Assembly (NCBI GenBank): GCA_013178415.1
Contig: JABLXA010000004.1
Span: 186,001 to 250,000, forward strand
DNA: 64,000 bases
Origin: Bacillota bacterium
Lineage (GTDB): Bacteria; Bacillota; SHA-98; Ch115
Direction of reading: 5' to 3'
In this document: piece after piece, positions 18,007 through 31,003 of the stretch
Layout of the letters: each line of letters opens with the position of its first letter
Numbering within the stretch: position 1 is the stretch's first letter
Position numbers and translations under genes: made by a program
The notes under the pieces: model-generated
Databases searched by the model: none
The model's input: the letters and a program-made list of their open reading frames with translations, nothing else
What the model was told of the DNA's origin: nothing

Positions 18007-18083
18007 GCGGGAATAGCTCAGTTGGCTAGAGCGTCAGCCTTCCAAGCTGAATGTCGCGGGTTCGAATCCCGTTTCCCGCTCCA
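18007..18083 (+). tRNA. tRNA-Gly(TCC)
   Basis: Acceptor GCGGGAA/TTCCCGC, anticodon TCC in CCTTCCAAG, T-loop GGTTCGAATCC, encoded CCA. About 100 bases after tRNA-Tyr; the spacer shows no gene. Confidence 0.95.
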
Positions 18084-18090
18084 ATTTCGA

Positions 18091-18166
18091 GCCCACGTAG
18101 CTCAGCAGGCAGAGCACATCCATGGTAAGGATGGGGTCACCGGTTCAATTCCGGTCGTGGGCTCCA
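18091..18166 (+). tRNA. tRNA-Thr(GGT)
   Basis: Acceptor GCCCACG/CGTGGGC, anticodon stem CATCC/GGATG with loop ATGGTAA (anticodon GGT), T-loop GGTTCAATTCC, encoded CCA. Last tRNA before the terminator and tuf. Confidence 0.94.
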
Positions 18167-18173
18167 AAATCGG

Positions 18174-18196
18174 CCGGAGTGATCTCCGGTTTTTTA
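18174..18196 (+). terminator. Rho-independent terminator after the tRNA cluster
   Basis: Stem CCGGAG (18174-18179) and CTCCGG (18184-18189) with loop TGAT, directly followed by a run of seven T. It ends the tRNA transcript before tuf. Confidence 0.85.
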
Positions 18197-18317
18197 TTGA
18201 ATACCTCTGCGATATCCGGATATGATCTAGTGAGCGCTGGGCATTCTACTCTTGGGCATAAGACTTTTTAATTCATAGATATTGGACTTGCTTATCTATT
18301 GGGAGGTAAACAGAGAG

Positions 18318-19523
<1,206 letters not shown>

Positions 19524-19674
19524 ATTTTCGCGCAACTCTCTGACACGCATTTGGGTTGATGGGCGTTGATATGGATAACGCGATGAAGCGAGAGGTTGCC
19601 GGGTGAGTGATTTCCCGGGGAATTCTCGCGGAGCATGTCCGCAAAGAGCAATCGGACGAAAAGAGGGGAATGGT

Positions 19675-19983
19675 ATGGCAGGTCACAAGATCAGGATACG
19701 GCTGAAGGCATTTGATCACAGACTTTTGGATCAGTCGGCGGAAAAGATCGTCGAGACTGCAAAACGCAGTGGCGCCTTTGTGTCCGGCCCTATCCCGCTC
19801 CCAACCGAGAGAAGCGTATATACGGTGCTCAGGTCACCGCATATCGACAAGGACTCAAGGGAGCAGTTCGAGATGAGGACACATAAGAGGCTGATTGACA
19901 TCCTCGAACCAACTCAAAAAACTGTCGAGGATCTTATGCGCCTCGATCTCCCGGCCGGTGTAGATATCGAGATTAAACTCTAG
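19675..19983 (+). CDS. rpsJ: 30S ribosomal protein S10
   Basis: 102 residues, standard length: starts [15 protein letters not shown] and contains the conserved loop [22 protein letters not shown] 19675 follows GAGGGG; the open frame extends to 19603 but that part is not S10-like. First gene of the S10 operon, 150 bases after tuf; the spacer shows no clear terminator, so tuf and S10 may be co-transcribed. S10 also serves as NusE in antitermination. Confidence 0.97.
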   Translation: MAGHKIRIRLKAFDHRLLDQSAEKIVETAKRSGAFVSGPIPLPTERSVYTVLRSPHIDKDSREQFEMRTHKRLIDILEPTQKTVEDLMRLDLPAGVDIEIKL

Positions 19984-20013
19984 ACCGTCCGTGGGATGCT
20001 GGAATAGGGGGGT

Positions 20014-20655
20014 GTGAAGCTGTTGGCCAAGGGAATTTTGGGCAAAAAGGTGGGCATGACCCGCATATTCGATGAGAATGGTGTCATTACTCCGGTGACG
20101 GCGATTGAAGCCGGCCCCTGTCAGATAGTGCAGAAGAAAACTAGAGATAGGGACGGCTATGATGCCATACAACTGGGATTTGGAACCAGGTCACAGGCCG
20201 CTATCACGAAGCCTGTCAGGGGACATCTGAAGAAGGCGGGCATAGAGCAGCCTGTAAGGTACCTTAAGGAAATACGGGTCGATAACCCAGACCAGTATAA
20301 TGTGGGCCAGACTATCAAGGCTGACATTTTCCAGGAGGGTGAGATGGTCGATGTGACCGGGACCACGATAGGGAAAGGATTCACCGGGGTGGTCAAGAGG
20401 TGGAACTTCAATAGGGGTCCCATGTCACATGGATCTATGTATCACCGACGTGTCGGTTCACTCGGAGCTACAGACCCTCAGCGTGTATTCAAGGGACGGC
20501 GAATGCCGGGCAGGATGGGCGCTGAGAGGGTGACGATCCAGAAACTTCGCATCGTCAAGGTAGATCCTGAGAAGAACCTCATCCTCGTGAAAGGGTCAGT
20601 TCCTGGCACCCGAGGAAGCCTCCTGACCATAAGGGAGAGCGTTAAGAAGGGGTGA
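20014..20655 (+). CDS. rplC: 50S ribosomal protein L3
   Basis: 213 residues with the family start GILGKKVGMTRIF, the extended-loop region SHGSMYHRRVGSLGATDPQRVFKGRRMPGRMG and the C-terminal VKGSVPGTRGSL. GTG 20014 or TTG 20023 could start it; the latter is better spaced from GGGGGG (20007-20012). L3 organises the 3' end of 23S rRNA near the peptidyl-transferase centre. Confidence 0.96.
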   Translation: MKLLAKGILGKKVGMTRIFDENGVITPVTAIEAGPCQIVQKKTRDRDGYDAIQLGFGTRSQAAITKPVRGHLKKAGIEQPVRYLKEIRVDNPDQYNVGQTIKADIFQEGEMVDVTGTTIGKGFTGVVKRWNFNRGPMSHGSMYHRRVGSLGATDPQRVFKGRRMPGRMGAERVTIQKLRIVKVDPEKNLILVKGSVPGTRGSLLTIRESVKKG

Positions 20656-20658
20656 GGA

Positions 20659-21303
20659 ATGGCGATTATGGCTAAAGGTGTGGTTTACAACGTCAAAGGT
20701 GAGCAGGTCGGCCAGGTGGAGCTGAATGAGGCCATTTTTGACGCGCCTGTGAATACTGCGGTGCTTCATGAGGCAGTCGTGATGCAGCAGGCCAGCGAAA
20801 GGCTTGGAACGGCCAAGACGAAGACCATTGGCGAAGTCAGCGGGGGAGGAATCAAACCCTGGCGACAGAAGGGAACAGGCCGGGCCAGGCACGGGAGCCG
20901 CCGGTCGCCGCTCTGGCCTGGTGGCGCGACGCTTTTCGGTCCTATGCCGCGCGACTACGGATATGAGCTGCCCAAGAAGGTGAGGAGGCTTGCCCTGAAG
21001 TCCGCGATTTCGTCGAAATTTAAGTCCGGCGAATTGATCATCGTTGATGACCTAAGGCTGAGTGAGCCCAAGACGCGAGAGATGTCGAACATTCTTGCGA
21101 ATTTGAACGCGCAGGGCAATGTCCTCATAGTGACAGACAAACCCGATAGGTTGGTTCAGCTTTCCAGTGGCAACATACCGGGCGTGAAGACTCTTGAGGT
21201 GCGACGGCTGAACGTGCGCGATATTTTGGCGAGCGACAAGATACTGATGACTCGCGACGCCGTCAACGGCCTGGAGGAGGTGCTTGGAAACAATGGAGCC
21301 TAG
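20659..21303 (+). CDS. rplD: 50S ribosomal protein L4
   Basis: 214 residues; the tunnel loop [24 protein letters not shown] is the hallmark. Three bases separate it from rplC. ATG 20659 or 20668 may be used. In gamma-proteobacteria L4 regulates the S10 operon; no such leader is recognisable here. The end overlaps the start of rplW by 11 bases. Confidence 0.96.
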   Translation: MAIMAKGVVYNVKGEQVGQVELNEAIFDAPVNTAVLHEAVVMQQASERLGTAKTKTIGEVSGGGIKPWRQKGTGRARHGSRRSPLWPGGATLFGPMPRDYGYELPKKVRRLALKSAISSKFKSGELIIVDDLRLSEPKTREMSNILANLNAQGNVLIVTDKPDRLVQLSSGNIPGVKTLEVRRLNVRDILASDKILMTRDAVNGLEEVLGNNGA

Positions 21304-21577
21304 GGATGTAATCATTCGTCCTCTCGTTACAGAGAAGAGCACCGGCCAGCTGGAAGACAGGAAGTATTCATTTGTGGTTGACAAAAGGGCCCATAAGCTC
21401 GAGATAAAAAAGGCCGTAGAAGAGATATTCAAGGTAAAGGTCAAGGATGTAAACACTGTAGCCGTCAAGGGGAAGAAAAAGCGCATGGGGCGTTTCGTTG
21501 GGACTACCCCTGATTGGAAGAAGGCCGTTGTGACCCTTGAGGAAGGACAGAGTATCCCTCTATTTGAAGGGGTATAG
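21293..21577 (+). CDS. rplW: 50S ribosomal protein L23
   Basis: 94 residues from ATG 21293, which lies behind GGAGGAGG inside the end of rplD; the frame is open from TTG 21284. Family features are [14 protein letters not shown] at the start and the loop [16 protein letters not shown]23 sits at the tunnel exit and docks SRP and trigger factor. Confidence 0.95.
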   Translation: MEPRDVIIRPLVTEKSTGQLEDRKYSFVVDKRAHKLEIKKAVEEIFKVKVKDVNTVAVKGKKKRMGRFVGTTPDWKKAVVTLEEGQSIPLFEGV

Positions 21578-21624
21578 GGTTTAATCGAAGGGCTGAATAG
21601 ACATGAGCAAGTCGGAGTCTCCGT

Positions 21625-21651
21625 GTCATCCGGGTCCCATATCCGGATGAC
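21625..21651 (+). promoter_or_regulatory. Hairpin in the rplW-rplB spacer
   Basis: Perfect 9-base stem GTCATCCGG (21625-21633) and CCGGATGAC (21643-21651) with a 9-base loop, 30 bases before the rplB start. No T-run follows, so it is not a simple terminator; it could be an mRNA processing or stability element, or a ribosomal protein binding site. Confidence 0.45.
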
Positions 21652-21680
21652 GGTTGTCAGAAGAAAGGAGGGACTTGAGA

Positions 21681-22508
21681 TTGGGGATAAAGAACTACAG
21701 GCCTGTTACTCCGGGACGGAGGCAGATGACTGTATCTGACTTTGAGGAGATTACTAAAGTAGAGCCGGAAGAATCGCTTCTCGCCCCACTGCGCAAGAAG
21801 GGCGGGCGAAATGCCTATGGCCGGATCACCGTTCGGCAAAGAGGCGGCGGGCATAAGAGGATGTACAGGATTATTGATTTCAAGCGCGATAAGGATGGCA
21901 TACCGGCCAAGGTGGCGTCCATAGAATATGATCCCAATCGTTCCGCGCGAATAGCGCTCTTAAACTATGTAGATGGTGAGAAGAGATATATTCTGGCGCC
22001 CTTGGGGCTGAATGTTGGAGACACGGTCATGTCAGGACCGGGCGCTGATATCAAGCCCGGAAATGCTCTGCCTCTTGCCCAGATCCCTACAGGCACCATG
22101 ATCCACAATATCGAGCTGGTCCCTGGCAAGGGAGGCCAGCTTGTGCGGGCGGCAGGAATGGGTGCCCAGTTGCTGGCCAAGGAGGGCGAATATGCCCATG
22201 TGAGGTTGCCTTCCACTGAGGTGAGACTCATAAGTCTAAATTGCAAGGCAACCATAGGCCAAGTGGGGAATGTGGAGCATGAGAACGTGACTCTAGGCAA
22301 GGCTGGAAGAAAAAGATGGTTGGGGCGCAGGCCCGAAGTCCGTGGTGTGGTCATGAACCCTGTTGATCATCCACATGGCGGCGGCGAAGGGAAGGCGCCT
22401 GTTGGTCGCAAGAGCCCGGTCTCCCCATGGGGATGGCCGACCCTTGGATATAAGACTCGTAAGCCTAAGGCCTCAGATAAGTTCATTGTGAGAAGACGCA
22501 ACCAGTAG
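21681..22508 (+). CDS. rplB: 50S ribosomal protein L2
   Basis: 275 residues from TTG 21681 (8 bases after AAAGGAGGG), giving the usual [21 protein letters not shown] start and the usual length; the frame is open from 21654 but that part is not conserved. The C-terminal [18 protein letters not shown] and [13 protein letters not shown] carry the invariant histidine region important at the peptidyl-transferase centre. Confidence 0.96.
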   Translation: MGIKNYRPVTPGRRQMTVSDFEEITKVEPEESLLAPLRKKGGRNAYGRITVRQRGGGHKRMYRIIDFKRDKDGIPAKVASIEYDPNRSARIALLNYVDGEKRYILAPLGLNVGDTVMSGPGADIKPGNALPLAQIPTGTMIHNIELVPGKGGQLVRAAGMGAQLLAKEGEYAHVRLPSTEVRLISLNCKATIGQVGNVEHENVTLGKAGRKRWLGRRPEVRGVVMNPVDHPHGGGEGKAPVGRKSPVSPWGWPTLGYKTRKPKASDKFIVRRRNQ

Positions 22509-22559
22509 GAAGCCTCGTTTGATTATAACCTTGAGACCCTTGTGAAAGGGGGAGGATGG

Positions 22560-22844
22560 ATGTCGAGGTCACTTAAGAAGGGACCATATGTTGATCCAAA
22601 GCTTCTTGCCAAGATCAACAAGATGAACGAGACGGGCGAGAAGACCGTAATCAAGACATGGTCGAGGGATTCGACGATTTTTCCTGAAATGGTCGGGCAT
22701 ACGATAGCTGTACATGACGGACGAAGACATGTACCGGTGTATATTACTGAGGACATGGTTGGACATAAACTCGGAGAGTTTGCGCCCACCAGGACGTTTA
22801 GAGGTCACGGAGCTCATACCGAGAGATCCACGGCCTTGAAATAA
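22560..22844 (+). CDS. rpsS: 30S ribosomal protein S19
   Basis: 94 residues from ATG 22560, close behind GGGGGAGG (22548-22555), giving the canonical [12 protein letters not shown] start; the frame extends 6 codons upstream to 22542. [16 protein letters not shown] is the conserved C-terminal block contacting the 16S head. Confidence 0.96.
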   Translation: MSRSLKKGPYVDPKLLAKINKMNETGEKTVIKTWSRDSTIFPEMVGHTIAVHDGRRHVPVYITEDMVGHKLGEFAPTRTFRGHGAHTERSTALK

Positions 22845-22885
22845 TTCCTCGGCGATGGGTACGTTACTATCAGGGGGGATAAAGG

Positions 22886-23224
22886 GTGGAAGCAAAGGCC
22901 CATGCCAAGTATGTACGGATTTCGCCACGCAAGGTAAGGCGGGTGGTAGACCTTATACGGGGCAAAGACGCTACAGAGGCGCTGGTCCTGCTGAGACACT
23001 TGCCGGAGATTTCCGCATCCGTCGTTGAAAAGGTGCTGAAATCGGCCGTGGCGAATGCTGAGCACAATTTAGAATTGAACCGCAGGGATCTCTACGTCGC
23101 CGAGGCTTATGTGAATCAAGGCCCGACCATGAAGAGATGGCGGGCGCGAATGAGAGGGATGCCTGCGCCTATCAGAAAAAGAAGCAGTCACATTACTGTG
23201 ATCGTCAGAGAGAAGGAGGGGTGA
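22886..23224 (+). CDS. rplV: 50S ribosomal protein L22
   Basis: 112 residues from GTG 22886 after GGGGGGAT. It has AKYVRISPRKVRRVVDLIRG at the start and the tunnel beta-hairpin GPTMKRWRARMRGMPAPIRKRSSHITV. Three bases before rpsC. Confidence 0.96.
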   Translation: MEAKAHAKYVRISPRKVRRVVDLIRGKDATEALVLLRHLPEISASVVEKVLKSAVANAEHNLELNRRDLYVAEAYVNQGPTMKRWRARMRGMPAPIRKRSSHITVIVREKEG

Positions 23225-23227
23225 TGA

Positions 23228-23905
23228 GTGGGTCATAAAGTGCACCCGTTTGGGCTCAGATTGGGAATAATCAAAGACTGGCCCAGCAAATGGTTTGCGC
23301 GTAAAGGTTTTTCCGAGCTCTTGCATGAAGATTACAATATTCGGCGATACCTAAAAAATAGGCTTTATGCTGCCGGGGTCTCCAAAATAGAGATTGAAAG
23401 GGCAGCAAACCGTGTCAAGGTCACAGTTCACACCGCAAGGCCCGGAATGGTCATCGGAAGAGGTGGCCAGGAGGTTGAAAGCCTGAGGAAGGACCTTGAG
23501 ATTCTTACCGGCAAGCAGGTTGGCCTATATATTTCCGAAATCAAGTATCCGGAACTCGATGCGCAGCTGGTCGCAGAGAATATCGCCCAGCAGATAGAGA
23601 AACGTGTATCATTCCGAAGGGCGATGAAACAGGCAATGAGCAGAGCGGCAAAGCTTGGGGCCCTAGGCTTCCGCGTCAAATGCAGCGGTCGCCTGGCAGG
23701 TGCGGAAATCGCAAGGACTGAGGGCTATAATGAGGGCAAGGTGCCTCTTCATACTCTTCGTGCCGATGTGGATTATGGTTTTGCCGAGGCTCATACGACC
23801 TACGGGCGGATAGGCGTAAAGGTATGGATCTATAAGGGTGAAGTACTGCCTGAGAAGCCCAAACGTCCTGTTGAGAATACGGCAGCTGCCGGGGGAGGCG
23901 AGTAG
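23228..23905 (+). CDS. rpsC: 30S ribosomal protein S3
   Basis: 225 residues from GTG 23228. The start [13 protein letters not shown], the KH domain [14 protein letters not shown] and the C-terminal [13 protein letters not shown] are typical. S3 forms the mRNA entry site with S4 and S5. The last ~20 residues (Ala/Gly rich) are a variable tail. Confidence 0.96.
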   Translation: MGHKVHPFGLRLGIIKDWPSKWFARKGFSELLHEDYNIRRYLKNRLYAAGVSKIEIERAANRVKVTVHTARPGMVIGRGGQEVESLRKDLEILTGKQVGLYISEIKYPELDAQLVAENIAQQIEKRVSFRRAMKQAMSRAAKLGALGFRVKCSGRLAGAEIARTEGYNEGKVPLHTLRADVDYGFAEAHTTYGRIGVKVWIYKGEVLPEKPKRPVENTAAAGGGE

Positions 23906-23907
23906 GC

Positions 23908-24342
23908 ATGCTTCAACCGAAGCGAGTAAAACATCGCAAAGTGCAACGCGGTAGAATGAAGGGCGAGGCGACAAGAGGATCGGAGCTATATCTGGGCGAA
24001 TATGGGTTGAAGGCCATGGAGCCGGGCTGGATTACTGACCGCCAGATCGAGGCTGCTCGAATTGCCATGACCCGGTATATCAAACGTGGCGGGAAAGTCT
24101 GGATAAAGATCTTTCCCGACAAACCAGTGACCGCCAAACCCGCCGAAACCCGAATGGGAAGTGGCAAGGGAAACCCTGAATATTGGGTAGCCGTTGTCAA
24201 GCCCGGGCGCATACTCTTCGAGATAGCTGGAGTGCCCGAAGACGTGGCAAGGGAGGCCATGAGACTCGCGGGTTTCAAGTTGCCCATTAAGAGCAGGTTT
24301 GTGAAGCGTGAGGAAATGGTGGGTGAGGTCCATGAAGGTTAG
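23908..24342 (+). CDS. rplP: 50S ribosomal protein L16
   Basis: 144 residues, full length: [19 protein letters not shown], then [17 protein letters not shown] and [20 protein letters not shown]16 contacts the tRNA elbow in the A site. The stop overlaps rpmC by 11 bases. Confidence 0.97.
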   Translation: MLQPKRVKHRKVQRGRMKGEATRGSELYLGEYGLKAMEPGWITDRQIEAARIAMTRYIKRGGKVWIKIFPDKPVTAKPAETRMGSGKGNPEYWVAVVKPGRILFEIAGVPEDVAREAMRLAGFKLPIKSRFVKREEMVGEVHEG

Positions 24343-24535
24343 AGAGATCCGAGACCTGACGAATGAAGAATTGGAAAGCCGGCTTAGGGACCTCAAGGAA
24401 GAACTTTTCAACCTCCGGTTTCAGATTGCTACCGGCCAGCTTGACAACCCTATGAGAGTGCGCGACGTCCGAAAGACCATCGCGAGGGTCAAGACTGTGC
24501 TGCGCGAGCGACAACTTGGGATAACAGGTGCGTGA
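24332..24535 (+). CDS. rpmC: 50S ribosomal protein L29
   Basis: 67 residues from ATG 24332 behind GGTGAGG, inside the end of rplP; the frame is open from 24308. [15 protein letters not shown] and [18 protein letters not shown] are the family pattern. Confidence 0.95.
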   Translation: MKVREIRDLTNEELESRLRDLKEELFNLRFQIATGQLDNPMRVRDVRKTIARVKTVLRERQLGITGA

Positions 24536-24551
24536 AGGGAGGCTGGTGGAA

Positions 24552-24815
24552 TTGGCTGAAGCCGATCGAGGCACGAGGAAGGAACGTGTCGGCGTGGTAG
24601 TCTCCAATGCCATGGATAAGACGGTGGTTGTCGCCGTTGAACGACGCGTGCGTCACCGCCGATATGGCAAGATCCTGACCAGGACTACTAAGGTCAAGGC
24701 ACATGATGAGGGAAATGAATGCAATATCGGGGATAAAGTGAGGGTAATGGAGACTCGCCCGCTTAGCAAAGAGAAAAGATGGCGAGTCGTGGAGATTCTC
24801 GAGAAAGCTAAGTAG
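24552..24815 (+). CDS. rpsQ: 30S ribosomal protein S17
   Basis: 87 residues from TTG 24552, 9 bases after GGGAGG; GTG 24546 and 24528 are upstream alternatives. The OB-fold pattern is clear: [41 protein letters not shown] and [13 protein letters not shown]. Confidence 0.95.
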   Translation: MAEADRGTRKERVGVVVSNAMDKTVVVAVERRVRHRRYGKILTRTTKVKAHDEGNECNIGDKVRVMETRPLSKEKRWRVVEILEKAK

Positions 24816-24881
24816 CCTTTGATCTTCCATGCTACGGGCATTTCGATGCCCTGGGCAGGCTGGGAATAGGGGGTGATTCAA

Positions 24882-25250
24882 ATGATTCAACCACAAACCA
24901 TGTTGAACGTAGCGGATAATACCGGTGGCAGGAAGATCATGTGCATCAGGGTCATGGGTGGCTCTAACCGACGTTATGCGACTGTTGGGGATGTAATCAT
25001 GGCAACAGTCAAGGACGCTGTGCCAGGTGGTATGGTGAAAAAGGGAGAAGTGGTGAGAGCCGTGGTCGTCAGGACCACCAAACAGATCCCAAGGCCCGAT
25101 GGCTCCTATATAAAGTTTGACGAAAATGCAGCAGTGATCATAAATGATCAGAATAATCCGAGGGGCACGAGAATCTTCGGACCAGTGGCAAGGGAACTTA
25201 GAGATAGGGATTTTACCAAGATCCTATCCCTCGCTCCTGAAGTGCTGTAG
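24882..25250 (+). CDS. rplN: 50S ribosomal protein L14
   Basis: 122 residues from ATG 24882, exactly the family length (a GTG at 24873 is in frame). It starts [16 protein letters not shown] and includes [15 protein letters not shown] and [13 protein letters not shown]. First gene after a 66-base gap from rpsQ. Confidence 0.97.
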   Translation: MIQPQTMLNVADNTGGRKIMCIRVMGGSNRRYATVGDVIMATVKDAVPGGMVKKGEVVRAVVVRTTKQIPRPDGSYIKFDENAAVIINDQNNPRGTRIFGPVARELRDRDFTKILSLAPEVL

Positions 25251-25266
25251 TGATGAGGTGAGGAAA

Positions 25267-25599
25267 GTGGCGCTTTTAAGGCCCAAGATCAAAAAGGGAG
25301 ATACAGTGGTAGTGATCTCCGGGGAGCATAAAGATCGCCGCGGAAAAGTGCTCAAGGTCTTCCCGCGAGAAGGGCGGGCTACTGTAGAAGGGGTCAATAT
25401 CCTGAAACGGCATACGAGGCCGACTCGAACCGCTCCCCAAGGAGGCATTGTGGAGAGGCCTGGGCCCCTTCCCATATCAGCGCTTATGCTGGTATGTCCC
25501 AGGTGCAGTAAGCCGGCCAGGATAGGGAGAGAGAGGCTGGCCGATGGTTCATATGTACGGATTTGCCGCCGATGTGGCCAGGATATCGATAGTAAGTAA
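25267..25599 (+). CDS. rplX: 50S ribosomal protein L24 (with C4 zinc-ribbon)
   Basis: 110 residues from GTG 25267. The KOW core is KKGDTVVVISGEHKDRRGKVLKVFP; the C-terminal part has CPRC and CRRC pairs, a potential zinc ribbon found in some bacterial L24. The longer open frame upstream overlaps rplN and is not L24-like. L24 starts 50S assembly at the 5' end of 23S rRNA. Confidence 0.94.
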   Translation: MALLRPKIKKGDTVVVISGEHKDRRGKVLKVFPREGRATVEGVNILKRHTRPTRTAPQGGIVERPGPLPISALMLVCPRCSKPARIGRERLADGSYVRICRRCGQDIDSK

Positions 25600-25631
25600 A
25601 GTGATGCTGTTTCTGGGTAGGGGGTGAGAAT

Positions 25632-26174
25632 ATGCCGTCGCGCTTGAAGGAGAAATATCTGAAGGAAGTAGCCCCTCTTCTTGCCCAAAAGTTTGGGTAT
25701 AAGAGCCCCATGCAGGTGCCCAAGATCGAGAAGGTGGTCATCAACATGGGAGTAAGTGACGCCGTAGGTGACCCCAAGATGCTTGATGCGGCTGTAAACG
25801 ACCTCACGGCGATTTCCGGGCAGAAGCCCTTGATCACTCGTGCGAAGAAATCAATTGCCGCCTTCAGGATCAGGGCTGGCATGCCCATCGGGTGCAAGGT
25901 CACATTAAGGGGCGACCGGATGTATTATTTCCTGGATAAGCTTTTCAATGCGGCGCTACCTCGCATTAGAGATTTCCGCGGGGTGCCGCGAGATAGTTTC
26001 GATGGAAGAGGCAATTATACACTCGGGATCAAAGAACAATTGATATTCCCAGAAATTTCTTATGATAAGGTCGATAAAATCCGTGGCATGGATATAACCA
26101 TTGTAAGCACTGCCAAGACGGATGAAGAGGCCTATGAGCTACTGAAAGCCATGGGACTGCCATTCAGGGCGTAG
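25632..26174 (+). CDS. rplE: 50S ribosomal protein L5
   Basis: 180 residues. [45 protein letters not shown] and [21 protein letters not shown] are diagnostic. L5 binds 5S rRNA and contacts the P-site tRNA. ATG 25632 follows GGGGGTGAG. Confidence 0.97.
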   Translation: MPSRLKEKYLKEVAPLLAQKFGYKSPMQVPKIEKVVINMGVSDAVGDPKMLDAAVNDLTAISGQKPLITRAKKSIAAFRIRAGMPIGCKVTLRGDRMYYFLDKLFNAALPRIRDFRGVPRDSFDGRGNYTLGIKEQLIFPEISYDKVDKIRGMDITIVSTAKTDEEAYELLKAMGLPFRA

Positions 26175-26189
26175 TAAGGAGGGAGCTGT

Positions 26190-26375
26190 TTGGCTAAGAA
26201 ATCTCTTATTGCAAAACAGAGACGGCCGCAGAAATATCGCGTGAGGGAATATCACAGGTGCCGTATCTGCGGTAGGCCAAGGGCTTATATGCGCAAATTC
26301 GACCTGTGCCGTATCTGCTTCCGTGAGCTTGCTCACCGGGGAGAGATCCCGGGTGTGACGAAAGCCAGCTGGTAA
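26190..26375 (+). CDS. rpsN: 30S ribosomal protein S14 type Z
   Basis: 61 residues, the short zinc form: [20 protein letters not shown] supplies the four cysteines. TTG 26190 follows GGAGGG. The zinc form is the usual one in Gram-positive anaerobes. Confidence 0.97.
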   Translation: MAKKSLIAKQRRPQKYRVREYHRCRICGRPRAYMRKFDLCRICFRELAHRGEIPGVTKASW

Positions 26376-26420
26376 GAGGCGATTATTGAGTCAAAGGAGT
26401 CAGAAAGGAGGTAGGTATGG

Positions 26421-26825
26421 ATGCAATCTACCGATCCTATTGCTGATATGCTTACACGGATAAGGAATGTAAACATTGCCGCCGGCGATGTTGTAGAAGT
26501 GCCCGCATCTAAGGTTAAGCGCGAACTAGCGAGGATACTCAGGGAAGAGGGTTTTATTCGGGATTTCGAGATTGTAAAGTCAAAGGACGGCAAGAAGGGG
26601 ACCCTCAAGCTCTATCTGAGATACGGGCCTAATAAAACGCGAGTAATTGCGGGGCTAAAGAGGATAAGTAAGCCCGGCCGCCGCATATACACTAGGAAGA
26701 ATGAGGTGCCCAAAGTGCTCGGTGGCCTGGGAGTGGCCATCATCTCCACTCCAAAAGGGATCATGAGCGATAAAGAGGCGCGCAAGAATGGTCTCGGCGG
26801 GGAAGTCATTTGTTATGTGTGGTAA
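26421..26825 (+). CDS. rpsH: 30S ribosomal protein S8
   Basis: 134 residues from ATG 26421 behind [23 protein letters not shown] opens it and the C-terminal [27 protein letters not shown] is invariant in the family. S8 binds the central domain of 16S rRNA. Confidence 0.97.
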   Translation: MQSTDPIADMLTRIRNVNIAAGDVVEVPASKVKRELARILREEGFIRDFEIVKSKDGKKGTLKLYLRYGPNKTRVIAGLKRISKPGRRIYTRKNEVPKVLGGLGVAIISTPKGIMSDKEARKNGLGGEVICYVW

Positions 26826-26862
26826 TATATGATGGTATGCGGCATGATCGGGAGGTGATGGT

Positions 26863-27417
26863 ATGTCCAGAATAGGGAGAATGCCGATCGAGATACCCCA
26901 AGGTATCGAGGTCAAGGTCGATGGGGATTCGGTGACGGTCAAGGGGCCCAAAGGGACACTCACGCAAAAGCTCAGCAATAGGGTGAAGGTCTCTTTGCAA
27001 GATTCAAAGATCATTGTGACGCGTGAGGCAGAGGATAAAGAGGCAAGGTCTCTTCATGGGCTCTCGAGAACCCTCATCGCAAATATGATCAAGGGTGTAA
27101 TACAGGGTTACGAAAAGGGGCTTGAAATCTCCGGAGTCGGTTACAGGGCTGCCAAGCAAGGGAATAAGCTTGTGCTCACCGTTGGATATTCTCAGCCTGT
27201 TGAGGTGACTCCGAGACCCGGTATAGACATCGAGGTGCCTGCTCCCACGAAGATTGTGGTGAAAGGCATCGATAAGCAACTGGTTGGCCAGACTGCCGCC
27301 GAGATACGGGCGATAAGAAAGCCCGAACCTTATAAGGGTAAAGGGATTAGGTATGCAGGAGAGCATATCCGCCAGAAGGCAGGAAAGGCTGGCAAGGCCG
27401 CTGGCGGGAAGAAGTAA
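26863..27417 (+). CDS. rplF: 50S ribosomal protein L6
   Basis: 184 residues. It starts [21 protein letters not shown] and shows the duplicated fold, with [21 protein letters not shown] and the C-terminal [24 protein letters not shown]. Located near the factor-binding site of the 50S subunit. Confidence 0.97.
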   Translation: MSRIGRMPIEIPQGIEVKVDGDSVTVKGPKGTLTQKLSNRVKVSLQDSKIIVTREAEDKEARSLHGLSRTLIANMIKGVIQGYEKGLEISGVGYRAAKQGNKLVLTVGYSQPVEVTPRPGIDIEVPAPTKIVVKGIDKQLVGQTAAEIRAIRKPEPYKGKGIRYAGEHIRQKAGKAGKAAGGKK

Positions 27418-27454
27418 GATTTCCGTTCAGCCGTGAAAAAGGGGGCAGTCGCAT

Positions 27455-27823
27455 ATGATCAAAGGTACTGATAGACGTGCTGCCAGGCTCAGGAGACATG
27501 CGAGGATCAGGAGGGACATCAAAGGTACGGCAGAACGCCCACGTCTGAGCGTTTTCAGGAGTCTCTCCCATATCTATGCGCAGGTTATCGATGATGAGGC
27601 GGGCCATACCTTAGTTTCATGTTCATCTGTTGAGCCTGAGGTTAGGCAGCAAATTCCATATGGAGGCAATACAGAGGCCGCCAAGCTGGTGGGCAAACTC
27701 ATAGCCAGCAGGGCGCTCGCCAAGGGGATCAGGCAAGTCGTATTTGATAGAGGCGGAAATCTCTATCATGGTAGGGTCAAGGCCCTCGCCGATGGCGCAA
27801 GGGAGGCCGGCTTGGAGTTTTAG
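27455..27823 (+). CDS. rplR: 50S ribosomal protein L18
   Basis: 122 residues: [35 protein letters not shown] and [25 protein letters not shown]18 binds 5S rRNA together with L5. Confidence 0.96.
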   Translation: MIKGTDRRAARLRRHARIRRDIKGTAERPRLSVFRSLSHIYAQVIDDEAGHTLVSCSSVEPEVRQQIPYGGNTEAAKLVGKLIASRALAKGIRQVVFDRGGNLYHGRVKALADGAREAGLEF

Positions 27824-27854
27824 ACCTTCACATTATGAAAGGCGAGGAGGGAAG

Positions 27855-28364
27855 ATGATGCAAAGGAAACGGATCGACCCAGAGGGATTGGACCTTAAAG
27901 AGAAGGTCGTCGCTATCGATCCAGTGGCCAAGACCACTAAGGGAGGAAGGACTAGGAACTTTCGTGCCTTGGTGGTTGTAGGCGATGGGAATGGCCATGT
28001 AGGCGTCGGTCTTGGCAAGGCGGCTGAGGTTTCAGAGGCCATCAGAAAAGGTACAGAGAAGGCCAAGAAAAACCTGTTTGAGGTTCCCATCGCTGGCACT
28101 ACAATTCCCCATGAAGTAGTGGGGCATTTCGGTGCGGGGACGGTCTTGCTCAAGCCCGCTATGGAAGGCACCGGAGTCATCGCAGGAGGACCCGTCAGGG
28201 CGTTGCTGGAATGCGCGGGGATCAAGGATATTTTGACAAAATCTCTTGGGTCTTCTAACCCGATCAATGTGGTCAGCGCGGCGGTCCAAGGCCTTCGTTC
28301 CTTGAGGACGGCTGAAGAGGTAGCCAGACTTCGTTCCAAATCTGTGGAGGAACTGCTGGCTTGA
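27855..28364 (+). CDS. rpsE: 30S ribosomal protein S5
   Basis: 169 residues from ATG 27855 behind GAGGAGG (a second ATG follows at once); the frame is open from 27744 inside rpl[33 protein letters not shown] and the C-terminal [16 protein letters not shown] are typical. Confidence 0.96.
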   Translation: MMQRKRIDPEGLDLKEKVVAIDPVAKTTKGGRTRNFRALVVVGDGNGHVGVGLGKAAEVSEAIRKGTEKAKKNLFEVPIAGTTIPHEVVGHFGAGTVLLKPAMEGTGVIAGGPVRALLECAGIKDILTKSLGSSNPINVVSAAVQGLRSLRTAEEVARLRSKSVEELLA

Positions 28365-28422
28365 GCCGTCGCGTGTTGTGAAGGAATGAAAGGGCAACAA
28401 TGCTGTCAGGAAGGTGGAAACG

Positions 28423-28623
28423 ATGGAAACTGGCAAGACCAAGAGACTCAAGGTCACATTGATCAAGAGCCCCATAGGTTTCCCCAGGGATCAGAGGGAT
28501 ACCGTCAGGGCTCTAGGGTTGCGTAAACTGAATGGAGTCAATATATTGGATGACAACCAGGCCATCCGAGGGATGATCGCCAAGGTGAGGCATTTGGTTA
28601 CCGTAGATGAACTTGCGGAGTGA
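28423..28623 (+). CDS. rpmD: 50S ribosomal protein L30
   Basis: 66 residues from ATG 28423 behind AGGAAGG; GTG 28414 is in frame. [26 protein letters not shown] is the family pattern. Confidence 0.94.
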   Translation: METGKTKRLKVTLIKSPIGFPRDQRDTVRALGLRKLNGVNILDDNQAIRGMIAKVRHLVTVDELAE

Positions 28624-28651
28624 AAAGAGGAAAAGAGGGGGAAAACTGATC

Positions 28652-29092
28652 ATGAAACTTCATGAGCTCAGACCCCCAGCCGGGGCAAAACACGATCCTA
28701 AGAGAAGGGGGCGTGGCATAGGGTCGGGGCTCGGCAAGACAGCTGGCAGAGGGCATAAAGGCCAGCTGGCTCGATCCGGCGGGGGTAAGGGCCCTGGTTT
28801 CGAGGGAGGACAGACGCCGCTGCAGCGTCGACTTCCTACGAGGGGCTTTAATAATCCGTTCAAGAAGGAATTTGTCGAGGTAAATGTATCCAAGTTGAAC
28901 CGTTTTGAGGATGGAACCCAGGTAACCCCCGAGCTCCTGGTTCAGGAGGGCGTCATAAAGCAAATCAAAGACGGGATCAGGATCCTGGGTAATGGGGAAG
29001 TCAACAAAGCTCTTACAGTAAGAGCCAATGGATTCTCAAAGTCTGCGATTGCCAAGATAGAGGCAGCTGGTGGGAAAGTTGAGGTGATATAG
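28652..29092 (+). CDS. rplO: 50S ribosomal protein L15
   Basis: 146 residues from ATG 28652 behind GAGGGGG; the frame is open from 28607. [13 protein letters not shown], the glycine/arginine-rich [21 protein letters not shown] and the C-terminal KVLGNGEV-like segment mark L15. The stop codon abuts the GTG of secY. Confidence 0.96.
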   Translation: MKLHELRPPAGAKHDPKRRGRGIGSGLGKTAGRGHKGQLARSGGGKGPGFEGGQTPLQRRLPTRGFNNPFKKEFVEVNVSKLNRFEDGTQVTPELLVQEGVIKQIKDGIRILGNGEVNKALTVRANGFSKSAIAKIEAAGGKVEVI

Positions 29093-30999
<1,907 letters not shown>

Positions 31000-31003
31000 G
31001 TCC

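Noticed and set aside
18240-18300. Promoter of tuf
   Set aside because: Only poor matches (TTGGGC near 18252 with TAGATA near 18276) are present; not listed as a feature although a promoter must exist after the terminator.
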